A stretch of 64,000 nt of DNA from Sparassis latifolia (taxonomy: Eukaryota > Basidiomycota > Agaricomycetes > Polyporales > Sparassidaceae). Below are positions 54,046 through 64,000 of the stretch, piece after piece. Under the pieces are notes generated by a model. That model searched no databases. It had not been told where the DNA came from and was given only the letters and a program-made list of their open reading frames with translations. A program made the position numbers and the translations under genes. The DNA lies in assembly GCA_018466975.1 (NCBI GenBank), contig CM031562.1, positions 3,472,001-3,536,000 on the forward strand, read 5' to 3'. Every line of letters starts with the position of its first letter. The first letter of the stretch is position 1.

Positions 54046-55440
54046 AAACCCAACTGGGTTCGTTCTTCATCAATCATGTCGTTGAAGACATTTCGCACAT
54101 AGGCGATCTGTTCCTCTCTGGTTCCTTCCTTTGGTATCTCCTTCTTCTGTGCGAGATCTTCTCGCATCTTCTTGATCCACATGATCGTGTCTGTGTCCAA
54201 CCCGGGCTGTATCGTTCTAGCATGGGTGAAACCTCCAAATTGGGAGTGAAATTGTCTGTCGTTAGTTATATGGCCCTTCTGTCCGCATAGGAAACATAAT
54301 CCTTCTTTCATTCTCTTCAGTCGCTCATCCAGGGACAAGCACAAGATGTTGATACGATCAACATCCATCGCATTTGGATCCTTTGCAGAAGTCGAGTAGT
54401 AGGGACGATGGACAGATCGGCCCTTTCCTCGTGTCGTCATAGTAGCTCCTCGCTTGAAGATCTGAGCAGATCTCCATTGGTTATCAAACTGCGAGGCATA
54501 TTCGTACCACTTGTCAAGTGTCTTGGGCATGCTTTCCATCTCATATATCCTTTGTCGGAGTGGGTCGTTAAGTCCCCATTTGAAATACTCGATATTTCCG
54601 GCATCTTCTAATTTCGCCTTGGATTCAAGCGATCAGAATTCGGCAATGTAGTCATCCACAGTATGATTCCCTTGCTTGATGTTACGTAGCAAGGTACGAG
54701 CGGTTTCTTCAATATTTTCATCGCCAAATGCTTTGTTCACACTCGCAATGAACTCTTTCCAACTTCCATAAGAAAGGAAGTCATCATTGATGAGTTCCGT
54801 TTCTATGAAGCTCTGTGCCCATGATCCTGCTGTCCCTCCTTGCATGTGCGACAGCACGAATGCAATCTTCTGATTATCCTCTTGGTAGACATGGCTATTT
54901 CCAGCCATGTAATTCTTGCATTGGTTTATAAATTCCCTGAGCTTCGAACGGTCTGAACTGTTGAAGATCTCGGGTTTTCTAAAACCAAGTTCCTTTTGGC
55001 TAACATGGTGACGACCTTCATCCATGGTAATTGTAGCCACTGGTGGGATGTCAACAGTTACGATTGGTGCAAGAGTCGATTGTGGTATGGGATTCTGGGC
55101 AGGGGGGTTCCAAGGGGCATCTGATCTTTCTCCTCGATAAGAGATTGGTATACCGCTGTCTGCGATGTGTAGCAGGACAAGCTCTCCAACGTTATGGGGT
55201 AGCTTTGCTTCATAGTCACCACCTGGGTGATCGATGTGCTGGTCTGGTCTGATGAATAAGGGTCGTCCGTTTAAAACATGTACATTCCTCTGTGCATCCC
55301 ACTCTGCCTGAGATGGGAGGAGATCAATGTATTGCTTGGGAAGAGCAGGTTGATAAAGTTCAAATCCAGTGTGGATAAATTCTCCTGTGTGACCTACGTC
55401 TACACGTAGACTGCACACTGTCCTTAACTAAGTGAGTTCA
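54042..55440 (-). pseudogene. Gag of the outer element, one stop from intact
   Basis: The N-terminal frame (55418-54633, from about [15 protein letters not shown]) holds the capsid-like domain ([42 protein letters not shown]) and ends at a stop just after DDYIAEF. The same frame family resumes at 54539 and runs to 54042 with [20 protein letters not shown] and the knuckle-like [14 protein letters not shown], whose fourth ligand is Arg. Its start has no convincing ATG, as in the inner copy. Confidence 0.8.
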
Positions 55441-55735
55441 TTCGTCATCGGCTAACAAGCCCATAGAGTGTCTTCTGTCTTCAAACTGATACACCTATTT
55501 GCTGATTGCTCGAGTGATTACCTCAGCCTCCTCAGCCTATTGGTCTCTCGGACAGACCCCTCTGCGAAGATGAGTGATCAGTCTATCCCTTCAGCTACCT
55601 CGATTACAGAGTAATCTCAAACAGTGCTTTAGCAATCGAATCGGGTGTATCGTTTAGTCTTCAAGGTTCGGTCCAGTCAGTAGTTCATTGTTAGACTTTT
55701 GGGAAGTCACAGAGAGTATTAAGATCTCGACCTAA

Positions 55736-56377
55736 TGTTACGTGGCAGCGAAACACGAGCGTCTAGTCGAGTCGTTACGAGACAAGGTCTTAGTCTAAGA
55801 CACAAGTCCGTTCAAGTGACACTTCTGGCGATGTCCTTGCACTGAAGGTCGATCAGAGTTCGTTCTTATGACTCGTAGTAGCTGTCTGCTACTGACGGTC
55901 GATCTCAGTCAAAGGCAAGTGAAAAACTGGTTTAATGGTAACCAGGTTGAGATGGGGATCCAGCTCGATGAGGTCGTCTACTTATACAAAAGGTATCCGC
56001 AGTACTACGCAGTAATACGGGATCATTCATTGGCTAGATAAGGTGAAACGATGTCTGGGCAAGGTAACAGCGAGGAAGTAATATGTGTGAGAAAGCTGAG
56101 TAAGATCGTGAGATATAATTAGTACTAATGGGGATGATGGGTCGTGTATCAGAACGAGGTAAAGATGCGGCATACATGCACGACTTGCATGTTGTGATAA
56201 GAGGAAGGTCCGGAGTTGGATCCGGTATAACCCTAGACTAGGAGTTCTGGACGTTTGGGTAGAGAATCGGAGGTTACGCTCCGATGAGTCACGTGTTGAA
56301 TCACGTGGTCTGGTAAAGTAAGGGGAATGAAGAAAGGAAAAAGAAAAGACGCACCATAACTGAGGAGCATTGTAACA
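55736..56377 (-). repeat. 5' LTR of the outer element
   Basis: This 642-bp LTR is the partner of 40522-41164 and is followed directly by the target duplication GCGGC (56378-56382). In it the probable self-priming decamer has a C-to-T change (minus strand ATCTCAACCT). Confidence 0.92.
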
Positions 56378-56382
56378 GCGGC

Positions 56383-56640
56383 ATTTGAAGGGTGAGTGAC
56401 TACATTCTATTTTTTGTGAAAAGTACTCACTTCTATGTAGGAGGGAGGTTCAGCTCAATTGCTAAGATGAGGAGCTGTTAGCCTTCATCACTAGTGATAT
56501 GCCTGAAAAAATAAAGAAGGGACTTGAGTGTGGTCTACATTCAGTGCTGTTTCAGTGATGTCAGTTATGAGGGATTATCTTTAGTGCTTATAAGTTACAA
56601 ATAAGAATGAAATCCGGGTTTAATAAGCAGGTCATGTATA
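56383..56640 (+). pseudogene. 3' part of the split host gene and spacer
   Basis: The sequence resumes ATTTGAAG, reaches a GTGAGT donor and, after an intron ending TATGTAG or further on, offers short coding-like frames such as LLAFITSDMPEKIKKG (about 56475-56525). The phase does not carry over cleanly from the 5' part, so the end of the gene is unresolved. Confidence 0.35.
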
Positions 56641-56812
56641 AGGATAATCTACCAAGATTATCCCTAGCAGGCTAAGCTGAAGATAATCCAAACTACCGAG
56701 ATTATCTTCAACAGGCTGAGTCGAAGATAATCCAAACCACTGAGATTATCTTTAACAGACTGAGCCGAAGATAATCCTGTCTATCAAGTGGGATCATCTC
56801 AGGTTGGATTAT
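56641..56812. repeat. 44-bp tandem repeat with GGATAATC/GATTATC inverted cores
   Basis: Units start at 56681, 56725 and 56769 with a 44-bp period (AGATAATCCAAAC... GAGATTATCTT...), preceded by a shorter unit at 56641. Each unit contains a GATAATC and its complement about 20 bp apart. Scattered GATTATCT copies continue to about 56890. It lies next to the KDZ transposase remnant and may be part of that element's subterminal region. Confidence 0.75.
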
Positions 56813-56940
56813 AGCAAACAGGATTATTCAGTACAAGATTATCTCAACTAAGATCATCTCCATTACAGATTATCTCAGAATAATCCATCACTTACCCGCT
56901 CACATTGACTCATCCCAAACTACCCATGCTCCGATCAAGC

Positions 56941-58230
56941 TCATGCCGCTGCTTCACCGTGCTTGCTCTTGCTACCCACAGCAGTAGTAACCCCCTTGAG
57001 CTTTGTCAGGCAGAGTAAGCACTCATTGCACGTCCTGACATCAGCCAACGACGCACCTGACTGTAGTCGAGCTTTTCCCCATTCACATCCTTCCTCGCTT
57101 TGCTGAAAGTCACCTCGCACTCTGCAGCCTTCCTTCCGTACATCCTTGCCTTTTTCATCGCATATGCCCGAGCCCCCCTCTCCATGCCTACCTTCTCTCC
57201 TACATTCCACCATGCCCCATCCATATGCCGCCAAGCACGTATCGTCCGTCGAAACTCTTCATGTAATTTGTTGACCTCTTCATTGTGGCGGTGTTTGTCG
57301 GCACGTACGTGAAACCACTCCACTCGTTCCGCTGCAGGTGAAGCAAATGATTAATATATTTGTTTGCTTAACCACCTCAATAAAATTGATTTACCTTCAC
57401 TTCTCCAAGCAGTAACATCCTGTGTCGTCGTTCTCGGTGGAGCGACATTTCAAAACCATGCGTCCACCTCCTTGCTATCTCCGAGGGAGCGAGCTACCTG
57501 TAGATTTTTGATGGTCAAGTCTTTCTTGAGATCAATCGCACGGAGGGTGTTGTCGTCATTGTCAATCTTGAGCTCGATTAACTGTTGTCAGTTGTGGTTA
57601 TATCATCGCGCGAGACTCCGGCTATGTTCAGCCGCATTCTAAATCATCTTCTGTGCTCGCATGTTGTCCTTCTGCCCCCGCGCATGCTTAGTCTTGTCGC
57701 TGAGGAACACACCTTGATGCCGTAGTGATTCCTTGATGGCACTGAGGAGATTGTGTGCCAGCCCAATCTGAATGCGTTTCTCGAAACTCGCCAGAATCTC
57801 CAACGCGAACGTCTTGCGCTCGCCGCTGCTGAAGTTGGAAGGAAGGACCAGGGCTTCCGATTCCGGCCGGCCATGCGTTTCATCGTCCTCATCATCCTCA
57901 ACCTCCTCTGCATCTGGCAGTTCAACTTTCGGCATGAAGGTCACTTGCTGTCGACACCACTTGTCCAAGTCGTGTCGCAAGCCACGGCGTTCAGATTCCA
58001 GGCTCGCGGACTCGGTGGCAGATATATCATCACCATCATTGTGCCTTCCCAACTGTGCCTGCAACACCAACCTGTGCAGATGTAAGATCATTGGAATGGA
58101 GAGATGGAGAGACACGTACTGCCTCTGTTCCAGCTGCAGAGCAGTTTTCAGGAACTGCGCAGCACCCGATGGGGCCTTGCTCACGCGAGATCCATCTGGT
58201 GTTCCTCAGGCTGCACCTCAATCTTAGCTA
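56941..58230 (-). pseudogene. C-terminal remnant of a KDZ-type transposase
   Basis: The minus strand reads IEVQPEEHQMDL, then FLKTALQLEQRQ, LRHDLDKWCRQQVTFMP, an acidic block, LALEILASFEKRIQIGLA-like helix, DKTKHARGQKDNMRAQKMI, RSLGDSKEVDAWF and, after stops, RVEWFHVRADKHRHNEE and AWRHMDGAWW. This order is that of the C-terminal part of Kyakuja-Dileera-Zisupton transposases, which are abundant in Agaricomycetes. The N-terminal catalytic part is missing: the fragment begins exactly where a Helitron-like end is found, so the Helitron probably inserted into the KDZ gene. Frame changes and stops show that it is dead. Confidence 0.7.
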
Positions 58231-58264
58231 ACTTGCTTGGAGTGGGCCAGTGCTAACGCACGGC
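58224..58264 (-). terminator. Candidate Helitron 3' terminus with hairpin
   Basis: On the minus strand GCCGTGC (58264-58258), a four-base loop and GCACTGGC (58253-58246) form a stem with one bulged base. CTAA follows 18 bases after it at 58227-58224. Helitrons end in a GC-rich hairpin and CTRR; the spacer here is longer than the usual 10-12 bases and the next base is G, not T, so the exact end is tentative. Confidence 0.5.
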
Positions 58265-58536
58265 AAAGACAATTCCTGATTTTAATATCTATCAGACCTA
58301 TAGTTCTAATATGTGTTTAGTCTCTTTTTTTGCACTTATTATTCAAAAGTATTACAGTTGTATATTTTTATAATTAAACATACATTTGGCTATATTACAA
58401 TCTAGTACAGTCATGCTTTAACATATATTACAACAGAACTAATCTTTGATCTACACTTTGTCAGCACTGTTGAATTCATGCTCTCTATTTGTCCCTCTAG
58501 TATACAAGTCTGCCCAGTTGTAACCTCATCATTAAA

Positions 58537-60580
58537 TCAGACACTTCCAGTTTTTGTAATGATACGTGCAGTAAAGTGGAACCCACCATAATAAACTATA
58601 CCACAGAGTCTATACTTCTGATCTTGCAATTCTAACTCAGATTTCCAGTTAATCTGCAGACTGTTGGTAATGAAACACTGAAAATTTGGCAAAGACTCAT
58701 ATTCCAAATTATAAAGTAAGGCACTATTACAGTTAGGACAAACACGCTCAGAGCATCTGGCAAAAATTGCATTCAGCCAGTCTCTACTTGATCTATTCTT
58801 GTAGGACCCAAGTTTGAATGGACTATCTTTCCAAACTACTCTGCTACAATCCCAAATTACTTGTCCATCTGTATTACTCTCAAATTCTATATTATAGTGA
58901 TCACATATAAGTGTGCAAGTCATAATATCTTCAGAGTGATTCAACATCTCCTGGCATAATGCATAAATATCAGTTCCTTCTGTACCTATTACTGGAAATA
59001 CCTCAGAGCTAACTTGGTGCAAACTTAGTCTGATTCTGTCTCGTGCATTCTCCATTGTCGATTTGCCCAGTTTAACATCATCAAACACTTGTGTAAAAAG
59101 CTGCAGGTAAATATTCTGCTGCTGAACATTGGACATCCACCATTCAGGTGAAGTTGTATATACAGCATGTAAGATTGAGAAGAGACTGTCATAGGCACAA
59201 CTGTATATTTCTGCATTCCAAATAAAACCTTGTGGTGAAGCCAGATTTCCTGATATTATAGCACTTGTAACCTTTTGTTTCTTAGACTTAGAGCCTGCTG
59301 CATCTTCACTATGCTTACGCTTAGCACCACGTGCTGCACCAGGATCATTACTCAGAGTAACAAGGCTTTTTGTTCCTGCAGCTGCTACATAGCGGGCTAA
59401 CTCTAGAGCTTGATGTTCTGCTCGAGTTGGTGTCTTAGTTTCTGCAGTGTCTGTAGTGGATCCTTTCTTTAGTTTCTCCAAAAGTTGAAAAGGTGCAATT
59501 TCCAGTGGCTTCTCAATTATATATGGTACCTCTTTCGACCATCTAATGGCATGATGTACTATTTTGGGAATATAATCTTGGCCTTTCCATGTACGATATG
59601 CATGTATGACTGCACCATGAGTAGGACCGTCAATAAATGCAGGCAATTTCTTGCTATACTGCAGCCTAGTTATTTCATCTAACAGTTCCAAGTCTCGAAA
59701 TTCTTGTCTTAAGTAGCCCGTTATGCCACCAGTAAACTTTGCTGAATCAAATCCTTGCACAAGTATTGTACCTGCATATGTTGAACCTCGTGATAGACAG
59801 GTATAGATAGACTGATGTGTCCGACAGTTCTGAAGATCACATACATTATCTGGACGAGTTCTGCCTTGAGAATTGAAGTCTGTCATTGCAAAGTTTGGAA
59901 TCACTGCCACTTGATCTCGACTTATGTGCAGACGTGCACCATTGGGCATTATACAGTCAATTTCTTGTACTTGATGTGTAATAGGAACAACATTCAGAGG
60001 TAAACCATCTAATTGAATAGGAGATGGAGGTGCAGTCAACTTTACAAATAGAGTATCAAGAGCCATTTTACCTTGAGTCAGTGGTCGTGACTTCCAGCCA
60101 ACTACAATGCCTTCAGCACCGTTGATGACACCACATTCAGTTGCTTCATTGTTCTTAATCATAACTGGCAGCCCAATACATAAGGATAATTTACCTGGAT
60201 GATAATTGGTACAACAGTGTGGCAAGTTCCAGAGTTTTTCCTGCAAATGTGGACTGATCTTATTTGATGATCGCTTAGGATCTACTGTAGCAGACTTCTT
60301 CTTTGATTTTCTCTTCTTGTTACTAGTATCTTCTGACTTCCAGCTGTCTACAGAATAAAATGTCTGAAGTGTCTGACCAGTCTCTCTGGCAAATTGTGCA
60401 GAGCCAAGTTTATTGATTCGATCACGATATGCATTAAAGCTTATTATGATGGACACATTTCTGAATCTTGTCTGAGAGAGTTTGGGTTTGTCAGGACCCC
60501 TTCCAGCTATTCTAGACTGGAGCAACTTAATGTCTGCCTTAGTACAAGACTTGTATCTTAAATTCTCCAGTGCTGTTCAG
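58537..60580 (-). pseudogene. Helitron helicase C-half fused to a cysteine-protease-like domain
   Basis: The 662-codon open frame (60525-58537) starts inside the helicase, just after an upstream frame change. Helicase motifs include VFPVI-like strands, ITHQVQEIDCIMPNG, GRTRPDNVCDL and the arginine-finger region YTCLSRGSTYAGTILVQGFD. After a long basic linker with a nuclear-signal-like KRKHSEDAAGSKSKKQK comes a separate domain of about 200 residues: SCAYDSLFSILH (candidate catalytic Cys), paired CPNCN cysteines, and YGGFHFTARI (candidate catalytic His) near the end. The Cys...His order resembles papain-fold ubiquitin or OTU-type peptidases. Accessory peptidase domains are known from some Helitrons; this one's exact family is uncertain. 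Confidence 0.75.
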
Positions 60581-61369
60581 TAACTTTTTGTCTTGTTTAC
60601 TTTGTGACCGCTGATGCATGTTCTCTCACAGAATAACTACAGTAGTGACCTGATGCCATAGTGCCTTGCCAATAGAGGCCTCCTGCTGTGAAGAACTATA
60701 TGTTGTATGAATAACTGGTTCAATCTTATGAGAATATAATGAACAGTTGTCAACTGCAGGTGGTAGCTGTGCAAAGTCTTCAGCAAAAATCATATTAATT
60801 CCACCAAAGGGTTCTTCATTGGCCATTGCCTTGCACATGCGAGCACAGATTTTATAAAGACTCTTGCAATCAATCATAGAAACTTCATCCACAAAGATAT
60901 AGTCAACATCCTTTAGTCATGCATGAACTTGACTAAGTTTTGCAACAGACTCTGAGCCATACTGACTCAATCCAAGTACAGAGTGGTAAGTTGAACCGGA
61001 TATTAATGCTGCAGCTGCACCAGTAGGGGCAATACACATAAATCTATAGCCTTCCTCTTGTGTAGTAAAAAAATCAATCAATGCTTTAATTACTTGTGAC
61101 TTGCCAGTGCCGGCCATACCACCTAAGTACATTTTCAACTGCTCCCCACTAGGCTGAACTGCATGATTAGCAACTATGCGAAATGCATGCTCTTGTTCTT
61201 TATTCAGACTGAATTTCTGCACTGTCTGATCAATCAATTGTTGACTATCCTTATTTGATGCTTTGAATGACTTGTCAAGATAGGATCGGTCAATAATCTT
61301 TACTTGGTCAATGGAATTGACTGCTTCAGTAGTAGACTGACTAGACTTCTTAGTTGCTGCTTGTGTTTC
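60581..61369 (-). pseudogene. Helitron PIF1-like helicase N-half, with stops
   Basis: The frame 61237-60917 has LNKEQEHAFRIVANHA and the Walker A motif GGMAGTGKSQVIKAL, then IAPTGAAAALI. After a TGA it continues (60892-60626) with the Walker B motif VDEVSMID, IFAEDFAQLPP (Glu where the family has Gly in motif III) and HQVTTVVIL, where another TGA falls. A frameshift just downstream precedes the helicase C-half. Motif content identifies the SF1 PIF1-like helicase of Helitrons. Confidence 0.8.
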
Positions 61370-61989
61370 TCAAGCCTGCAGAATTGCATCACACTTCTCT
61401 AGAAGCAATGTTTTCCAAGTATTTCCAGTGCGACCTTGACCAGTTTGTATTGCAATTTCAGGATCAACAAAGCCTGGTTTTTGATTTAGTGGAAGTGCAT
61501 CCATTGCACCAGAAGTTTGTAGCATGCACTCTGCTTCTTGCATTTGTGCTGTACAGAACAATGCAGACCGATTTGGTTCATCATACTGGTCCAGGTTAAG
61601 CATACTTGCTTCATTAGCAAGGTCAGCTTGAGCTTCATCACCATAGTACTCACTGTCAAAGTGATCTAACAAGGCATCATTTGCATCAAAGGGAAGAACA
61701 TTTACACCCTTTTCTGCCTTTCTTGCAGCAGAATAATCATCTCGTGCATCATTGCATTCATACCTAAAATTAAAAAACTTAAAAGCTCATGCTGTCTCTC
61801 ATTAAATTCATATTGACTGAAAGAATCATCCCAAGTCACATCACTGTTTACCTTCAGCTCAAGTCCAGTCCGCCATGGTTGAAATAAAGTAAGCATAGTC
61901 ATACAATAATCTTCACAGTTTCCTTTATCTCACCTAGGCAATGCTCCACCTACAAAGTTAGGTACCTGTGCATATCACTCTGCTACTAG
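61370..61989 (-). pseudogene. Helitron linker region, broken
   Basis: Frames 61902-61702 and 61672-61370 read acidic and polar segments (for example FDSEYYGDEAQADLANEA) between the chromodomain-like part and the helicase. They have no named domain. Stops and a shift separate them, one replacing an expected Arg before the ETQAATKK segment. Confidence 0.55.
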
Positions 61990-62316
61990 TCACACGTAGT
62001 GTGTCTCGTACTGTGGATGATCTTGAGAAAATTGATACCATGTATAAGAGCCCTTGTCTGAATCAGGGTCTGAGGTTGATGTTTCACAGTCTTCTGGTGA
62101 TTTACCGTCATATTCTTCATCTTCAGAGTCATTTTCTGTTAGTGCAATTTTTGGCAGTGCATGCCAATCACCTACTTCAAGTTTCTTAAGATAAACATCC
62201 AACTCTGCAAGGTCTTTGCAGGATGTATATGGCTCCCAAGTTATATCACCTAGAGTCCATTGTACATGGAATTCAACTCTTCGACCAATCCAGCGATGAT
62301 TAGTGATAGTGTGCAC
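61990..62316 (-). pseudogene. Chromodomain-like segment inside the Helitron protein
   Basis: The frame reads ITNHRWIGRRVEFHVQWTLG, DITWEPYTSCKDLAELDVYL and KKLEVGDWHALPK: two to three aromatic cage positions (Phe/His, Trp, Trp) and the WEP motif followed by a C-terminal helix are the chromodomain pattern. An acidic tail (ENDSEDEEYDG) follows. It lies between the Rep and helicase domains, in frame order with both. Histone-mark binding would be the expected role. Confidence 0.6.
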
Positions 62317-62529
62317 TTCAAACTTATTTTCTTTGCCTTCACTATATTGTTTAGACTTTTTCTTCTTATCTGCACGTCGAATTCAGTCATACAAACTAAT
62401 TGACTCAAGTTCTGGAGGCCGATGCATATAGTCAACCACTGGTGAGATCCCAATATACTTTCCATTGCTTTGACCTAGTATGACCTTGTCTGGAACTTGT
62501 CGTTCATTTCCTTCAGGTTCAGATGTCTG
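62317..62529 (-). pseudogene. Spacer between Helitron Rep and chromodomain-like parts
   Basis: Frame reads QTSEPEGNERQVPDKVILGQ and SPVVDYMHRPPELESISLYD, then a basic ADKKKKSKQ run, with TGA stops at both ends. The YMHRPPELE stretch is typical of the region after Helitron Rep. Confidence 0.5.
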
Positions 62530-64000
62530 TCAGGCCTTTTCAACCTCTTTGACATAACTGCGCCAGTAGCAGACTTTAAAGTCATGACTTGTATAGTGGT
62601 CTGGATGCCGCAGTAAGTATAAACATGCCATTGGTCCACCAATCTCAGACTTTGCTGTAAGAGAGTTTACAATTTTTGTCATAATCTTCTGTGCTTTCTG
62701 CAGTCGATCTAAGTCACCCTCTACAATATCTGAATTTCGTTTAAATACAGCCTGCACTGCCTGAAATATGGTATGTGTCTTTAATGGAGACTTTGTAATA
62801 TAGTCTGTAACATATGCGATGACAGACTTGACTGCAGTACCAGACAGCAAGCTGGTTACATCAGTATTACAACGCAGAAGATAAGTTACCACTGGAGTAT
62901 ACCAGTTAATCCAGGCTTCACCCTTTTTCTGATTCAATGCACCAGTCTCAGGATCAACTGTAGTCTCTAAAAATGTATCTCTTGGAAAGCATGCTTTGCA
63001 GGAACCATTCTTATCTATACATCTTTTATGGCAAGAATGTCTGTTAGATCGATAAATAAGTTCATCGACTACATGTGTGAACTTACTCCACCATGAGGAA
63101 GATGCAGTACATAGTGAACATATACCACAATTCTCAGAACAAGATGTTGCTACTTTTTCTGGCAGTGTTTCTGTAGGTGGAACACGTATAGGGTTTGCGG
63201 TAGTCTCTTTTTCTATATGTTCTTGAACATCGGCCATAGTTCCATTCAAAAATTCTCCAACATGAACACTTTCCAAGTACTCCACCATATGTCTTTGAAA
63301 ATCTGAGTTTGGATCCACTATTTTATCACGAATTTCCTGGGGTGTAAGTGCAGACTTTATCCAGCCAAGCATATGCATATGAAGTGTTAGGCGACCCTGT
63401 TGCTCTACAGTACCATAATAATCAGAGCTTTTTCCATATAGCCCAGAACGCTTAAGTCCAACACCAAGAATATGTTTTAAAAACAGCTCAACTATCATTT
63501 TGAAAAAGTGTGCTCCTGCCACTGGATTATTTCTAATCAGACGAATGCGATCATCATAGTTGCGAAACTCAGGAAAGTATGTCTGCTTAGTGTCTGCAAA
63601 ATACAGTGCAATTGGATGATTGATGTCTGCCAGTGAAAATGTTATAAACCAGGATGGTGCTCCAAGATATGAGGTAAGTGCCCAAATTTCATTCCGCATC
63701 CATTTTCTATTTGTCTTAGAGCCATCCACCCTGCCATCCACATATTCCAAGTCATCTAATATTCTAAAGCATTCCTTCTCTTCCTCTGTTTCTGCCTTTA
63801 CATGACCTTTCTCAAGTCTCTGTATCAATTCTGTCAGTGTGTTACTATTCAGACTGAACAAACGCTCTGCAATATCAGTAAATCGAGCCTTGTCAGCAAG
63901 CAAAAATCAACCAGTAGTACATTGTTTAATTTGTTCATGATTGAATGCAATAAGTAAAAAGACACGATCAAGCTGGAAGCACTTATCATGATACATTAGA
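62530..64000 (-). pseudogene. Helitron Rep (HUH nuclease) domain, interrupted and cut by the window edge
   Basis: The main frame is 63903-62530. It has ITFSLADINHPIALYF, the metal-binding HUH motif in GRLTLHMHMLGW, a zinc-binding region with paired cysteines (CSENCGICSLC, HKRCIDKNGSCKACFP) and the two catalytic tyrosines in AYVTDYITK, spaced as in other Helitrons. Upstream of a TGA at about 63904 the protein continues (VFLLIAFNHEQIKQC) to the window edge, so the N-terminus is missing. A second TGA ends it after VEKA. Rep nicks and rejoins DNA for rolling-circle transposition. Confidence 0.85.

Larger units (their letters stand above)
58224..64000 (-). mobile_element. Decayed autonomous-type Helitron (3' part), running off the window
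   Basis: The minus strand holds, in order, a Rep (HUH) nuclease domain (63903-62530), a chromodomain-like segment (62316-61990), a linker, a PIF1-like helicase (61237 to about 59700) and a C-terminal cysteine-protease-like domain to 58537. About 290 bp further lies a hairpin and CTAA, as expected of a Helitron 3' end. The 5' end is outside the window. Several in-frame stops and at least one frameshift interrupt the one long frame, so it cannot make the full protein. Confidence 0.85.

Noticed and set aside
56641..56890. GATAATC repeats as a CRISPR array
   Set aside because: The units are contiguous tandem repeats without unique spacers, and the genome is eukaryotic.

Overview
The window looks like nuclear DNA from a filamentous basidiomycete, most likely an Agaricomycete. 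The evidence is dense short introns (mostly 45-70 bp with GT...AG ends), the gene set (WOPR regulator, F-box/LRR-type protein, Vps3844-type protein, GPI-type pepsin-like proteases) and the mobile elements (KDZ transposase, Ty3 chromovirus, Helitron). All gene models were spliced by eye; borders are firm where reading frame and family motifs agree across the junction. I saw no rRNA, tRNA or CRISPR array.

Positions 1.6-30 kb form a gene-rich arm. In order it holds a WOPR transcription factor (+), a small Tc1-like element, a small coiled-coil protein (-), the TFIIA large subunit (+), an F-box protein (-), a Vps3844-type membrane protein (+), a broken P-loop NTPase relic (-), a small C2H2-like protein (-), a head-to-head pair of paralogous GPI-type aspartic proteases, a MITE-like repeat with a perfect palindrome, and a third, broken aspartic protease (-). 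It ends with a compact group: an ARFRP1-type GTPase (-) sharing a 100-bp divergent promoter with the V-ATPase c'' subunit (+), followed by a CLC chloride channel/exchanger (+). The last three act on endomembrane traffic and acidification.

Positions 30-64 kb are almost entirely mobile DNA. There is a 5'-truncated LINE (-), then an AT-rich block (about 34-40.1 kb) with a heavily mutated Ty3-type Pol whose stops sit mostly at former CGA/CAA/CAG/TGG codons, and an 819-bp foldback element. An unrecognised host gene is split by a full-length LTR retrotransposon (40522-56377, minus, 5-bp duplication GCGGC on both sides). A second, younger element of the same family (44346 to about 52222, plus) is nested inside it. 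A tandem repeat, a KDZ transposase tail and a decayed Helitron running off the right edge follow.

The most unusual item is the retrotransposon family. Besides Gag and a chromodomain Pol, both copies carry, between pol and the 3' LTR, two tiny overlapping reading frames for single-pass membrane proteins and a third frame ending in an intact CCHC zinc knuckle. A TATA-like/polypurine block precedes the third frame. The Gag knuckle of both copies lacks its last cysteine. The LTR and adjacent sequence suggest Tf1/sushi-like self-priming. The Helitron is also notable for an internal chromodomain-like segment and a C-terminal cysteine-protease-like domain.
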